Positions 46,414 to 55,759 of a stretch of 64,000 nucleotides of DNA are shown here, piece after piece (position 1 is the stretch's first letter; every line of letters starts with the position of its first letter). Under the pieces are notes generated by a model. It made no database searches, was not told where the DNA came from, and saw only the letters and a program-made list of their open reading frames with translations. A program made the position numbers and the translations under genes. The stretch is from Arthrobacter ramosus (GTDB taxonomy: Bacteria > Actinomycetota > Actinomycetes > Actinomycetales > Micrococcaceae): NCBI RefSeq assembly GCF_039535095.1, contig NZ_BAAAWN010000001.1, forward strand, positions 3,162,001-3,226,000, in the 5' to 3' direction.

Positions 46414-46902
46414 CTACCGCTCCGCTGCGGTGGGCTCAGCGCGGAAGAGGCGCATGGCATCGCGCATGGATTCCCTCGCGCGCTTGCGGTCGCCGGCGGC
46501 ATCGTAGGCGCAGCTGAGCCGGAACCAGGAACGCCAGTCCTCGGGGGCGCCCTCGGCCTCCACGCGGTACTTCTCAAACTCGGCGTCCGCGGCGGCACGC
46601 ACGATGCGGCCTCCCGGCGTGCGGGGCAAGTTGTCCACAGGCAGCCCGCCTTCGGCTTCGAGAACCTTCGCCATCTTCTCCGTGCGTGCACCGAACACAA
46701 GCTCGCGGATCAGCGCCCATGCCCCGATGAGGGGAAGCACCAGATAGGCAGCGCCGATTGCCTTGGCTACCAGGTTCGCGTCACTGAGCAGCAGGATCGA
46801 GCGTTCGAAGGTGACCACGAGGTAGAGAACCAACAACAGGGTGACGGCACCCACCCAGATCTTGGTGCGGTTCTCCTTGAATGCGTTCCAGAGCGAGCCC
46901 AT
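46414..46902 (-). CDS. Membrane protein with a TPR-like C-terminus
   Basis: 162 aa. Two N-terminal helices (WVGAVTLLLVLYLVVTF; AIGAAYLVLPLIGAWALI), then a cytosolic part with a single TPR-like helix pair (DWRSWFRLSCAYDAAGDRKRARESMRDAMRLF). Conserved in position next to dapB in relatives; function unknown. 4 bp before it lies the dapB stop, so probably co-transcribed. Confidence 0.75.
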   Translation of the reverse strand: MGSLWNAFKENRTKIWVGAVTLLLVLYLVVTFERSILLLSDANLVAKAIGAAYLVLPLIGAWALIRELVFGARTEKMAKVLEAEGGLPVDNLPRTPGGRIVRAAADAEFEKYRVEAEGAPEDWRSWFRLSCAYDAAGDRKRARESMRDAMRLFRAEPTAAER

Positions 46903-46906
46903 GCGC

Positions 46907-47665
46907 CTACAGCCCCAGATCCAGATAGCCGTCCAGGCCGACTGTCAGCCCGGGGTGGGACGCCACATTGCGCAGTCCCAGCAACACGCCGGGCATGAAG
47001 GATGCCCGGTCGAAGGAGTCGTGGCGGATGGTCAGTTGCTCCCCCGGCCCGCCGAGGAGCACTTCCTGATGTGCCACGAGTCCACGCAAGCGGACGCTGT
47101 GGACGCGGACACCGTCTACATCGCAACCGCGGGCACCGTCAAGGGCGGTGTTCGTGGCATCCGGGCTTGCAGGGACGCCGGCTTCTTCGCGGGCGGCGGC
47201 AATGAGCTGGGCCGTGCGGACGGCCGTGCCCGAAGGAGCGTCCACCTTGTTCGGGTGGTGCAGTTCGATGATTTCCACCGATTCGAAATACTTGGAGGCC
47301 TTGGCGGCAAAGGCCGAGCCGAGGACGGAGCCGAGGGCGAAGTTGGGGGCGATGAGGACGCCCGACTCCGGGTTCGCCGCCAGCAACTGGCGCAACGCCG
47401 CGAGCCGCCCGGCGTCCCAACCGGTGGTCCCGACAACAGCATGCATGCCGTGTTCGACGGCGAAGCGGACGTTCGCTTCGGTGCTGTCCGGAACGGTCAG
47501 GTCGACGACATACTTGGCGCCGGCGTCGAGCAAGCTATCAAGGGAATCGCCGCGGCCGAGCGCCGCGACGAGCTTCATATCGGAGGCTGCCTCCACCGCT
47601 TTGACGGCTTCGATACCCATGCGGCCCTGGGCGCCCAGAATGGCGACAGCAAGTTGTTCGGTCAT
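46907..47665 (-). CDS. dapB: 4-hydroxy-tetrahydrodipicolinate reductase
   Basis: 252 aa. NAD(P)-binding VAILGAQGRMGIEAVKA, substrate motif ELHHPNKVDAPSGTA with the catalytic His/Lys. TAGGGT (47673-47678) is 7 bases before the ATG. Start of a dapB/TPR/DUF222-like minus-strand run; dapA follows 87 bases after the last of these. Confidence 0.96.
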   Translation of the reverse strand: MTEQLAVAILGAQGRMGIEAVKAVEAASDMKLVAALGRGDSLDSLLDAGAKYVVDLTVPDSTEANVRFAVEHGMHAVVGTTGWDAGRLAALRQLLAANPESGVLIAPNFALGSVLGSAFAAKASKYFESVEIIELHHPNKVDAPSGTAVRTAQLIAAAREEAGVPASPDATNTALDGARGCDVDGVRVHSVRLRGLVAHQEVLLGGPGEQLTIRHDSFDRASFMPGVLLGLRNVASHPGLTVGLDGYLDLGL

Positions 47666-47755
47666 GCCCTTAACCCTACCGGGCGGCGCGCACCGGGATT
47701 GCCCTGCCCGGATGGTGGCTGCCCCAACGTGGGGTCTTTCGACGGGAAGCGACAG

Positions 47756-48211
47756 CTACTCGCCGGCCCCGACCCACTCGACGGTGCCGTCGCTGAAGAA
47801 CTGTTCCTTCCAGATGGGCACTTGGGCTTTGATCCTGTCCACAAGCTCCGAGCACACTGCGAAAGCTTGTCCGCGGTGTGCGGCTGCAACCGCGCAAACG
47901 AGCGCAGGTTCGCCCACCTCAAGCATGCCGATCCGGTGTGCCGCCCAGATACGGACAGGCCGGGCAGCCTCCCCGGAGTGCTCCGCCACGAGCTTCGCGA
48001 CGACGTCGGCCATGACCTGGTGCGCAGTCGGATGGGCGCTGTAGCTGAGCCTGTCGACGGGCTTGCCGCCGTCGTGGTTCCGGACCACACCGCTGAAGCT
48101 CACTACCGCTCCCGCGGTGTCCGATTCCACCGCTGCTATGGCCTGGTCCACGGAAATCGGCTCCGCGCTGAGAATCGCGCTGATGACTTCGAAGTCCGTT
48201 TCAGTGGTCAT
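47756..48211 (-). CDS. moaE: Molybdopterin synthase catalytic subunit
   Basis: 151 aa. GAVVSFSGVVRNHDGGK, AHRIGMLEVGEPALVCAVAAAHR and the Lys of PIWKEQFFSDG that binds the MoaD tail. Receives sulfur from MoaD (encoded at 55414). ATG overlaps the mog stop by 11 bases. Last gene of the seven-gene Moco operon. Confidence 0.95.
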   Translation of the reverse strand: MTTETDFEVISAILSAEPISVDQAIAAVESDTAGAVVSFSGVVRNHDGGKPVDRLSYSAHPTAHQVMADVVAKLVAEHSGEAARPVRIWAAHRIGMLEVGEPALVCAVAAAHRGQAFAVCSELVDRIKAQVPIWKEQFFSDGTVEWVGAGE

Positions 48212-48701
48212 GACTTCCCTCCAATTGATCGCAAAGGTGGGCGATGACGGGATCAAGGACGGCAAGGCCGTCCATCACGCCCTTCGGCGAACCCGGCAGG
48301 TTCACAATGAACGTCTTCCCGGCTGTACCGGCATGGCCCCGGCTCAGCATCGCCATGGGGGTCTTGGCGGCTCCGGCGCGCCGGATGCCTTCCATGAGCC
48401 CTGGTATTTCGCGATCCAGCAAAGGCAGGGTGACTTCGGGAGTGCGGTCATCGGGGCTCAGCCCGGTGCCGCCGCTGGTAATGACGACGGCGGGTTCCTG
48501 GGTCAGCAGCGCACGGATGGCGGCACCGACCGGCTCGCCATCCGGGACCACCATGACGGGGAAGGTCTCGTAGCCGTGTTCGACCAACCAGTCCAGGATC
48601 ACGGGGCCGCTCTTGTCCTCGTAGATTCCTGCCGCGGCACGGTTGGACGCGATGACGACGCCGGCCTTCCGCGGACCACGGCGGGGTTCACACGCGTTCA
48701 T
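48201..48701 (-). CDS. mog: Molybdopterin adenylyltransferase family (MogA/MoaB)
   Basis: 166 aa. [17 protein letters not shown] and [16 protein letters not shown] motifs of MPT-binding MogA/MoaB proteins. Adenylates molybdopterin before Mo insertion by MoeA. Overlaps moaC by 4 and moaE by 11 bases. Confidence 0.93.
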   Translation of the reverse strand: MNACEPRRGPRKAGVVIASNRAAAGIYEDKSGPVILDWLVEHGYETFPVMVVPDGEPVGAAIRALLTQEPAVVITSGGTGLSPDDRTPEVTLPLLDREIPGLMEGIRRAGAAKTPMAMLSRGHAGTAGKTFIVNLPGSPKGVMDGLAVLDPVIAHLCDQLEGSHDH

Positions 48702-49303
48702 GCTGGCGCTCCTTCGCCGGATGCACCGGCCGAGGCGGGAAGGGCCCAGTCGCCGCTCTTTCCGCCGCTCTTGGCCAACACCTGGATGCCGCTGATGACG
48801 GCGTGCTTATCCACTGCCTTGATCATGTCGTAGACGCTCAAGGCGGCCACCGAGGCCGCAGTCAAAGCTTCCATCTCCACGCCCGTGACGCCCCTGGTCT
48901 TCACCGTTGCCAGGACAACCACGGTGTCGGGGCCGAGTTCGAAGTCCACAGTGACCTTGGAAATCGGCAGCGGGTGGCACAGCGGGATGAGTTCGGGCGT
49001 CTTCTTGGCTGCCATGATGCCGGCAACCCGCGCCACCGCAAGGGCGTCGCCTTTCGGGAGGTCACCGGCGCCGAGCAGGGTGAGCACCTCGGACGTGCTG
49101 TGGACGGTGGCGGTGGCGGTGGCCTCCCGCGTGGTCACGGCCTTTTCGGAGACATCGACCATTTGGGCTGTGCCATCCTGGCGCAAATGCGTAAGGGCGC
49201 CGCCATCCTGGCGCAAATGCGTAAGGGCGCCGCCATCCTGGCGCAAATGCGTAAGGGCGCCGACGACGTCTGCGGGGTCTGGAGTGTCATTCACAACATC
49301 CAT
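48698..49303 (-). CDS. moaC: Cyclic pyranopterin monophosphate synthase, with triplicated N-terminal segment
   Basis: 201 aa. Core from [17 protein letters not shown] onward is normal Moa[31 protein letters not shown], with Lys and His of the active site, and [12 protein letters not shown]. Before it the decapeptide [10 protein letters not shown] occurs three times in tandem, encoded by perfect 30-bp repeats; a normal MoaC has one copy of this element. ATG 49303 lies within the end of moeA (13-base overlap). Acts after MoaA in step 1 of Moco synthesis. Confidence 0.94.
   Translation of the reverse strand: MDVVNDTPDPADVVGALTHLRQDGGALTHLRQDGGALTHLRQDGTAQMVDVSEKAVTTREATATATVHSTSEVLTLLGAGDLPKGDALAVARVAGIMAAKKTPELIPLCHPLPISKVTVDFELGPDTVVVLATVKTRGVTGVEMEALTAASVAALSVYDMIKAVDKHAVISGIQVLAKSGGKSGDWALPASAGASGEGAPA
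49172..49261. repeat. Three perfect 30-bp tandem repeats within moaC
   Basis: Copies at 49172-49201, 49202-49231 and 49232-49261 are identical and in frame with moaC. Confidence 0.97.
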
Positions 49304-50511
49304 ACTTCCACTTCCGCCCCGGCGTCGAGTTCCGTGACGGCTGCAGGCACCTGGACCAGCGCGTTCGAGTTGGCGAGCGCATGGATGAGATGGGAGCCGG
49401 GGCCCCCTTCAAGCCTGACCATGCCACCCGGAAGAAGCGTGCCCCGGCGGACCTGGTGCTTACCGGCGGGCGAGGTCAGAGACTCCGCAAGGCGCGCCTG
49501 CAGGCTCGGACGCAAGGCGGGGCTTCCCACGACGGCGGCGAGCGCCGGGCGAAGGAACATTTCGAAGGACACGAGGCAGCTCACCGGATTGCCTGGGAAT
49601 CCCAGGAAGGGTAGGCCGTCGAACGTTCCGATCCCCTGGGGGCCGCCGGGTTGCATGGCCACCGACACGAATTCAACCGGCTGGCCCTTCATCGCCTGCC
49701 GGACCACTTCGTAGGCGCCCTTGCTGACGCCCCCGGTGCTGACGATGAGATCAATGGTCCCACTCCGGCTGCGGAGGAGCGCCAGCAGCTCAGCGGGATC
49801 GTCGCCGCTGATTCCCGTCCGCGTGACGTGGAGGCCGGACTGCAGCATGGCGGCTTCGAGCAGGGTTCCGTTGGAATCGTAAATCTTGCCTTCCGGCAGG
49901 GACGTACCGGGTTCCACGACTTCATCGCCGGTGGTCACCAGAAGCACGTGCACGGGGGTCCGGACCTCGACGGCGGTCATCCCCAAGGCAGCGAGCAGCC
50001 CCAGCTGCCCGGGACCGAGGGCAGTTCCCGCACGCAAGGCAACGGTTCCCGCGGAGATGTCGCTCCCGGCGTCGCGGACGAACGTCCCCGGCTCGGTCGT
50101 CGGAAGGCGGACTGTTGCTGCCACCCCGGGCGCAGGGAAGACATCAGGCACCGCCTGTTCGATAGGCACGACGGCGTCGGCGCCCTCGGGCATCATGGCG
50201 CCGGTCATGATCGGGGCCGCTGTGCCGGGTATGAGTCGCACCGGAGCCGCGCCGGCCGGGACGGGATCCACTACCGTCAGCTCTGCACCGACGTCGCTCC
50301 CTGCGTGAGGCGCAAGGTCCGCTGCGCGGACCGCAAAACCGTCCATCTGGGAGTTGGCGAAGGGCGGCAGGCTGAGCGGGGCCAAGACGTCGGCGGCAAG
50401 TACCCGGCCGAGTGCCGCTATCAACGGCAGCTTCTCGGTGCTCTCGTGGTCCGCAAGGCCGGACAGCAGCTCCTGGACGGCTTGGCGGTGGGCTGCGACG
50501 GATCGTGCCAC
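49291..50511 (-). CDS. moeA: Molybdopterin molybdenumtransferase
   Basis: 406 aa. [35 protein letters not shown] and [16 protein letters not shown] are the MoeA signatures. Inserts molybdate into adenylated MPT. GTG at 50511 has GGAGG 7 bases upstream, which decides the start against a frame that stays open to 50871. Confidence 0.95.
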   Translation of the reverse strand: MARSVAAHRQAVQELLSGLADHESTEKLPLIAALGRVLAADVLAPLSLPPFANSQMDGFAVRAADLAPHAGSDVGAELTVVDPVPAGAAPVRLIPGTAAPIMTGAMMPEGADAVVPIEQAVPDVFPAPGVAATVRLPTTEPGTFVRDAGSDISAGTVALRAGTALGPGQLGLLAALGMTAVEVRTPVHVLLVTTGDEVVEPGTSLPEGKIYDSNGTLLEAAMLQSGLHVTRTGISGDDPAELLALLRSRSGTIDLIVSTGGVSKGAYEVVRQAMKGQPVEFVSVAMQPGGPQGIGTFDGLPFLGFPGNPVSCLVSFEMFLRPALAAVVGSPALRPSLQARLAESLTSPAGKHQVRRGTLLPGGMVRLEGGPGSHLIHALANSNALVQVPAAVTELDAGAEVEVWML

Positions 50512-50557
50512 GAGGGTTCCTCCCGGGTTGTTTCGCTCAGACCTACTCAGCCTAGTG

Positions 50558-52117
50558 TCAGTTGGCGGTGACATGGATGGTGTGGAACCCCGTGGCGCCG
50601 TCCGGTGCCACAGGGGTTCGGGCTTCGGGCTGCGGCGTACCCGTGGCATCGGTAGCACGGACCTGGACTTCATGGTTCCCCGGGCCCAACTCAAGGCCCA
50701 GCTGCCATTGGTACCACGTGTCCGAGGAGATCCCCGGGGCGAGCTTGGCTTCCTGCCAATTGCCCCGGTCGACGCGCAACTCCACCCGGGAAACGCCACG
50801 GTGTTGAGCCCAGGCGACACCGCCGAACTGGACCGTTCCGGCCTTGACCGAGCGGCCGTCCCGGGGCACATCGATACGGGACTGCGTCTTGATGGGACCG
50901 TGGTCGCTCCAACCGCGCGGAACCCAGTAGCCCTGGTCGTCAGCGAAACGCGTGACCTTCAGTTCCGTCAGCCATTTGGTGGCCGAAACATATCCATAGA
51001 GGCCCGGGACGACCATCCGCACGGGGAAGCCGTGCTCCAGCGGCAACGGTTCGCCGTTCATTCCGACGGCGAGGATCGCGTCGCGATTGTCGGTGAGCGC
51101 TTCGAGGGGGGTCCCCGCAGTCCAGCCGTCAGTACTGCGGGACAGCACCATGTCCGCCCCGGGCTTGGGCCGGGCCATGGCGAGGAGTTCGCGGACCGGC
51201 CAGCCCAGCCAGAGGGCGTTGCCGATCAGGTCTCCGCCGACTTCGTTGGACACGCAAGCGATGGTCACGTAGCGCTCGATCATCGGCTTGCTCAGCAGCG
51301 TGGCGAAATCCAACTGGACTTCGCGCTCCACCAAACCGGTCACCTTGAGGGTCCAGTCCGGCGGATTCACGGCTGGCGGGATCAGCGCAGTGTCGATCCG
51401 GTAGAAGTCGGGGTTCGGTGTGACGAGCGGCTGCAGACCCGCCAAGGTGAGCGCAGCGCCGTCGGGAACCTTCTGCGGAGGAGTCACCGGGGCGGGAAGG
51501 GCCACCCCGCGACGGAAATCGGATGCCACTGTTCCTGCCCTGCGCACCACTGTCGTCACGATCCCTGCCGCCGCCGCTGCGATCGCGCTTCCACCCAGCA
51601 ATTGCATAAAGCTTCGGCGGGCCAATGGCATGTCGGCTGCTTCGGGCACGGGTCGCAAGGTTTCGAGCCGCTGGATCAGGAGCCGGAGGAAAAGCATGGT
51701 GACTACAGTGGCTACGACGGGGGCTATTGCCGCAGTGGGCGCGGCTTGGGCACGGGTCAGCACGGCGGCCAGCCCCGCCGCTCCAGCGAGCAAGGCAAGC
51801 GCGAGCCCCGCTCCCTTTCGCCGATACTCCAGGAGGCCGGCGACCGCTGCGAGGACCAGGGTCACCAGGGCGATGCTGACGATCAGGGCAAGTTTGTCGG
51901 CGGTGCCGAAAAGGTTGACGGCCAGTTCCTTGGCCCAGCCCGGCACGGCGTCGATCACCACACCGCCCAACGCGGTAACGGGCGAGACGGACGGGCTCAG
52001 GAACCCAGCCAGCAACTCGCCGGCCGCCACCCCGAGTCCGATGGCCACCACGCCGCACGCCGCCGCCCATCGGGCCGCCGTCCTGGTACCGGCTTTCTTC
52101 GAAGTGGTCCTGCTCAT
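50558..52117 (-). CDS. Membrane-anchored sulfite-oxidase-like molybdopterin oxidoreductase
   Basis: 519 aa. N-terminal half has four membrane helices (about 15-35, 70-90, 95-115, 125-150), then an MARRSF-like RRSFMQLLGGSA segment resembling a Tat signal, followed by the SUOX-type MPT domain with the Mo-ligand Cys in YVTIACVSNEVGGDLIGN and a C-terminal Mo-co dimerisation domain. Substrate unknown; sulfite or another small oxyanion or sulfoxide is possible. No heme or Cys-rich Fe-S motif seen, so electrons must leave via a partner. ATG overlaps the histidine kinase stop by 4 bases. Confidence 0.88.
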   Translation of the reverse strand: MSRTTSKKAGTRTAARWAAACGVVAIGLGVAAGELLAGFLSPSVSPVTALGGVVIDAVPGWAKELAVNLFGTADKLALIVSIALVTLVLAAVAGLLEYRRKGAGLALALLAGAAGLAAVLTRAQAAPTAAIAPVVATVVTMLFLRLLIQRLETLRPVPEAADMPLARRSFMQLLGGSAIAAAAAGIVTTVVRRAGTVASDFRRGVALPAPVTPPQKVPDGAALTLAGLQPLVTPNPDFYRIDTALIPPAVNPPDWTLKVTGLVEREVQLDFATLLSKPMIERYVTIACVSNEVGGDLIGNALWLGWPVRELLAMARPKPGADMVLSRSTDGWTAGTPLEALTDNRDAILAVGMNGEPLPLEHGFPVRMVVPGLYGYVSATKWLTELKVTRFADDQGYWVPRGWSDHGPIKTQSRIDVPRDGRSVKAGTVQFGGVAWAQHRGVSRVELRVDRGNWQEAKLAPGISSDTWYQWQLGLELGPGNHEVQVRATDATGTPQPEARTPVAPDGATGFHTIHVTAN

Positions 52118-53382
52118 GATGTGCCTGCCTGTTTGGGGCTCTCTGCCGGAATGGTGTCCGCGGGAACTGTCTGTATCGGAAATACTTCGGTGCGGGATGG
52201 GGTTGCCCGTGCCCCCGAGGGAAGGCGGAGCGTGAAACGGCAGCCCTCGCCCGTGTTCGCCACCGTGACAGTGCCGCCATGCGCCTTCACAATGCCCGCC
52301 ACCATGCTGAGCCCTACGCCTGCCCCGCTGTATCGCGGCGGACCCCCTTCGACGGGCATTCCCGCTCCCCGGGAACGGTCCTTTTGCCAACCGGTCTCGA
52401 AAACGTGGGCGAGATCCTCGTCGTCGATGCCGCCGCAGCTGTCCACGACGTCGACGACGGCGTCGCTTCCGTCGCGTCCGACGCGAACCAGGACCCCGCC
52501 GTCGGGCCGGCTGTAGATAATAGCGTTGAGCAGCACGTTCCGGACGGCCCTTCCCAGGCTGGGGCCGTCCGCGACGGCCATGCACTCGCGGTCGCCGCCG
52601 CCGTCGAGCCGGATGCCGCGCTGGGCGGCGAGCGGCGCGAGATCGGCGATGGCGTCGCTCACGAGGTCGTAGAGGTCCAGGGATTCAGCGCTCAGCCGGA
52701 GCGTTCCGGCCTGGATTTTGGATAGTTCCAGGAGGTCGTTGACCATGACCGCCATCTGGTCCGTCTGGGCGATGATCTTGCGGTAGTACGCGGGGACGTC
52801 GGAGGCCATGCCGTCTTCCAGCGCTTCGGCCATGGCCCGCATGCTGGCCAAGGGGGTCCGGAGGTCGTGCGAGATCCAGGAGACCAGTTCGCGGCGGGCG
52901 GTTTCGACGGCGGCTTCCCGTCGCCGGGATTCCTCGAGTTTGATGCTGCTCGCTTCGAGTTCCTGGGCGAGCTGGGCAAGCTCGGAGTTCATTGCCGGTC
53001 CGGCCCGCCGCGATGCTGATTGCTGCAGGAACGAGCCATCGAGGGCTTCTCCGCTGCCGAGGCGTCGCGTTGCCGCCACAAGGCGGATGGCGTTGCGGGA
53101 CACCCCGGCCCCGAGGACCAGGGAAATCGCGATCGCCACGACCGAGGCCACCCCGAGGATGTACCACATGACTTCGAGGTCCACGGCGGAAATGAACATC
53201 GCATTGAAGGCGCTCACCATCCCTGCCACGAGAACAGCAACGGTGGCCACCACCACGAGGCAAATCTGCACCAGGATCGACGCGCCGCGCAGGAAACGCA
53301 GCAAGGCAAGGGTCAACGCGCCGATGAGGACAGCCCACAGCAGCATCCAGCCCAGGATCGTGAACATTTCAGCTGCCTGCAT
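52114..53382 (-). CDS. Sensor histidine kinase
   Basis: 422 aa. Three close N-terminal helices (about 6-100) with very short external loops, a HAMP-like linker, H box VSWISHDLRTPLASM, N box NVLLNAI, G boxes VDSCGGIDDEDL and GAGVGLSMVAGIV. With little outside, it may sense inside the membrane or a partner protein. ATG 53382 with GGAAGG at 5 bases; overlaps the response regulator by 14. Confidence 0.92.
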   Translation of the reverse strand: MQAAEMFTILGWMLLWAVLIGALTLALLRFLRGASILVQICLVVVATVAVLVAGMVSAFNAMFISAVDLEVMWYILGVASVVAIAISLVLGAGVSRNAIRLVAATRRLGSGEALDGSFLQQSASRRAGPAMNSELAQLAQELEASSIKLEESRRREAAVETARRELVSWISHDLRTPLASMRAMAEALEDGMASDVPAYYRKIIAQTDQMAVMVNDLLELSKIQAGTLRLSAESLDLYDLVSDAIADLAPLAAQRGIRLDGGGDRECMAVADGPSLGRAVRNVLLNAIIYSRPDGGVLVRVGRDGSDAVVDVVDSCGGIDDEDLAHVFETGWQKDRSRGAGMPVEGGPPRYSGAGVGLSMVAGIVKAHGGTVTVANTGEGCRFTLRLPSGARATPSRTEVFPIQTVPADTIPAESPKQAGTS

Positions 53383-54100
53383 GTCCACCTTCCTTCGCGT
53401 CAAATCGATAACCGACTCCCCAGACCGTCCTGAGCAGCACCGGGGTGGTCGGATTGTCCTCGATCTTTTCGCGCAAGCGCCGGACGTGGACCGTCACGGT
53501 GGACAAATCCCCGAAGTCCCAGCCCCAGACTGCCTTGATGAGATCCTCGCGGCTGAACACTTGGTTGGGCCGACGGAGCAGGAACGCCAGCAGATCGAAC
53601 TCACGCACCGTAAGCATCAGGGGTTTGCCGTCCTGGAGCACTGTGCGCGAGGCCGGATCCAATTCGAAGCCGGCGAGCTCCACGGGAGGTTCCGGGCTGA
53701 ATTCCCGGATGCTCCGGCGCAACACGGACTTCACCCGGAGGACCAGCTCGCGGGGTGAGAAGGGCTTGGTAACGTAGTCGTCCGCTCCGGTTTCCAGGCC
53801 CAGGATCCGGTCGTCTTCCGTGCCGAGGGCTGTGACCATGATGATGGGGACGCTCATGGCGAGGCGCAGCCTGCGGCACACTTCCACGCCGTCCAGTCCG
53901 GGCAGCATCCGGTCCAGGATGACAAGGTCGGGCCGTCTGGCGGCCGCGAGGCTCAGCGCCGTGAAGCCGTCGCCCGCGAGATCGACCTGGAAACCTGCCT
54001 GGACCAGGTAGTCCCGGACGACGTCGGCGATGGTCTGTTCGTCTTCGACGAGAAGAATGCGCCGATTGCCGAGTTCGGCAGCGTGCGGGCCGGTCTGCAT
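53369..54100 (-). CDS. OmpR/PhoB-family response regulator
   Basis: 243 aa. Receiver with acidic pair in LLVEDEQTIADVV, phospho-Asp in DLVILDRMLPGLDG, Lys in YVTKPFSPRE; winged-helix effector with LTVREFDLLAFLLRR and VTVHVRRLREKIE. First gene of the Moco/oxidoreductase operon. ATG 54100 preceded by AAGGTG and a TATGCT box. Likely autoregulates and controls the operon or divergent moaA (inference). Confidence 0.93.
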   Translation of the reverse strand: MQTGPHAAELGNRRILLVEDEQTIADVVRDYLVQAGFQVDLAGDGFTALSLAAARRPDLVILDRMLPGLDGVEVCRRLRLAMSVPIIMVTALGTEDDRILGLETGADDYVTKPFSPRELVLRVKSVLRRSIREFSPEPPVELAGFELDPASRTVLQDGKPLMLTVREFDLLAFLLRRPNQVFSREDLIKAVWGWDFGDLSTVTVHVRRLREKIEDNPTTPVLLRTVWGVGYRFDAKEGGHAGS

Positions 54101-54278
54101 GTTCACACCTTCAGCATAGATTCGCGTGGTGCCCGTGGTACGGGTTCCGGGCGCCGCAGGGCCAACCGTTTGCATTCCGTAAGAAGTCACGTCTTGCGTT
54201 GCCTTCCCCGGGAGCGGACGACGAACATGACCGGTGGGCGATATCACGCTCGGGCGTTGCCTGGCGTAGCCTGAACCC
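54101..54278. promoter_or_regulatory. Divergent promoter region moaA / response regulator
   Basis: 178 bp. TAGCCT at 54267-54272 stands 6 bases before the moaA ATG; TATGCT serves the other side. No Moco riboswitch-like structure recognised by eye. Confidence 0.5.
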
Positions 54279-55409
54279 ATGAGTGTTCAGCTAGGCATGC
54301 CGTTGCCCCCTGCGGGCGACGGGACGGGAAGCAGCGTGTCTGCGCCCCCGCCGCGCCCTGCCGGAACTCCCCCGGGTCTGTTCGACCGTTACGGACGCCG
54401 GGCCACCGATATGCGCTTGTCCCTGACCGACAAATGCAACCTCCGGTGTACTTACTGCATGCCGGCCGAGGGCCTCGAATGGTTGTCCAAACAGGCCGTC
54501 ATGACCGCCGCCGAGATTGTCCGGCTAGTGCGGATCGGCGTCGAACAACTCGGGGTCCGCGAACTTCGCCTCACGGGAGGCGAGCCCTTGGTGCGTGCCG
54601 ACCTCGTGGACATCATCTCGGCCCTCCGCGAGGCGCACCCCGACCTGCCGATCTCCATGACAACCAACGGCGTCGGACTCGACAAGAAGGCGGCAGGGCT
54701 CAAGGAAGCCGGGCTTACGCGCATCAACGTGTCCCTCGACTCCCTCCACGAAGAAACGTTCACGAAGCTGACCAGGCGCCCCTTCCTGGGCAAGGTGCTG
54801 GCCGGCGTCGATGCCGCCTGGGCTGCAGGCCTGGGTCCGGTCAAGATCAATGCCGTCCTCATGCGGGGAATCAACGACGTCGAGTCGCCTGAGCTCCTGG
54901 CCTGGGCTTTGGACCGCGGCTATGAACTGCGCTTCATCGAGCAAATGCCGCTGGACGCCGATCACGGTTGGACCCGGCGGGATATGATCACCGCAGCCGA
55001 GATCCGCGAACTGCTTTCACGCGACTTCGCGCTGACCCCGGACCCGCGCGAACGCGACGGCGCACCGGCGGAACGGTTTGAAGTACGACAGCGGGACCCG
55101 GCATCTGCCGAAGCCACGGGTCCGCTTCTGGGCACCGTCGGCATCATCGCCTCCGTCACCGAACCGTTCTGTTCCGATTGCCGGCGCACAAGGATTACCG
55201 CCGAAGGCAAGATTATGAGCTGCTTGTTCTCCCGCGAGGAATTCGACCTATTGGGACTACTTCGCTCCGGAGCGGACGACGAGGAACTCGCCCAACGCTG
55301 GCAGGACGCCATGTGGATCAAGCCCAAGGCACACGGCATGGACCACACCGGGCTCGGCGCACCCGACTTCGTCCAGCCGGACCGTAGCATGAGCGCCATC
55401 GGAGGGTAG
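54279..55409 (+). CDS. moaA: GTP 3',8-cyclase MoaA
   Basis: 376 aa. Radical SAM cysteines in TDKCNLRCTYCMPAEG, second Fe-S site in FCSDCRRTRITAEGKIMSC, and C-terminal Gly-Gly, needed for activity. Start of Moco synthesis. About 30 Pro/Gly-rich residues precede the conserved part. moaD follows 4 bases later. Confidence 0.97.
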   Translation: MSVQLGMPLPPAGDGTGSSVSAPPPRPAGTPPGLFDRYGRRATDMRLSLTDKCNLRCTYCMPAEGLEWLSKQAVMTAAEIVRLVRIGVEQLGVRELRLTGGEPLVRADLVDIISALREAHPDLPISMTTNGVGLDKKAAGLKEAGLTRINVSLDSLHEETFTKLTRRPFLGKVLAGVDAAWAAGLGPVKINAVLMRGINDVESPELLAWALDRGYELRFIEQMPLDADHGWTRRDMITAAEIRELLSRDFALTPDPRERDGAPAERFEVRQRDPASAEATGPLLGTVGIIASVTEPFCSDCRRTRITAEGKIMSCLFSREEFDLLGLLRSGADDEELAQRWQDAMWIKPKAHGMDHTGLGAPDFVQPDRSMSAIGG

Positions 55410-55413
55410 GACT

Positions 55414-55680
55414 TTGCTCGTAAGATACTTCGCTGCCGCGCGCGCCGCGGCAGGCGTCGAAGAGGAACACCACGATCTTCCGGAAGGAACCGGCCTCGAC
55501 GGACTGATCGCGGCAGTGCTCGCCGTCGAACGTCCGGAACCACCGGCCGGAACACCGCCCCTGGCCCGGATCATTTCGCGCAGCAGCTTCCTGCGCAATG
55601 AGGTGGCAGTCCGCGACCGTTCGGCCGCTCTCGGTGCGGACGACGTCGTCGACGTCCTCCCGCCGTTTGCCGGGGGCTAA
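55414..55680 (+). CDS. moaD: Molybdopterin synthase sulfur carrier subunit
   Basis: 88 aa ubiquitin-fold protein (MLVRYFAAARAAAGVEEEH) ending VLPPFAGG; the terminal Gly-Gly is thiocarboxylated. TTG start, 4 bases after moaA stop. Confidence 0.93.
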   Translation: MLVRYFAAARAAAGVEEEHHDLPEGTGLDGLIAAVLAVERPEPPAGTPPLARIISRSSFLRNEVAVRDRSAALGADDVVDVLPPFAGG

Positions 55681-55759
55681 GCCGGCCACGGCGAAGAGTG
55701 GTTCCCCGGGTCGAATGAGCCTACGCTGTGCCTATCCGCGCAACAGCAAAGGAACAGCC

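Noticed and set aside
46841..48247. A 468-codon plus-strand frame over dapB and moaE
   Set aside because: Opposite to two conserved enzymes and crosses their intergenic gap.
49172..49261. Possible CRISPR or intergenic repeat
   Set aside because: The repeats are contiguous, in frame and inside moaC.
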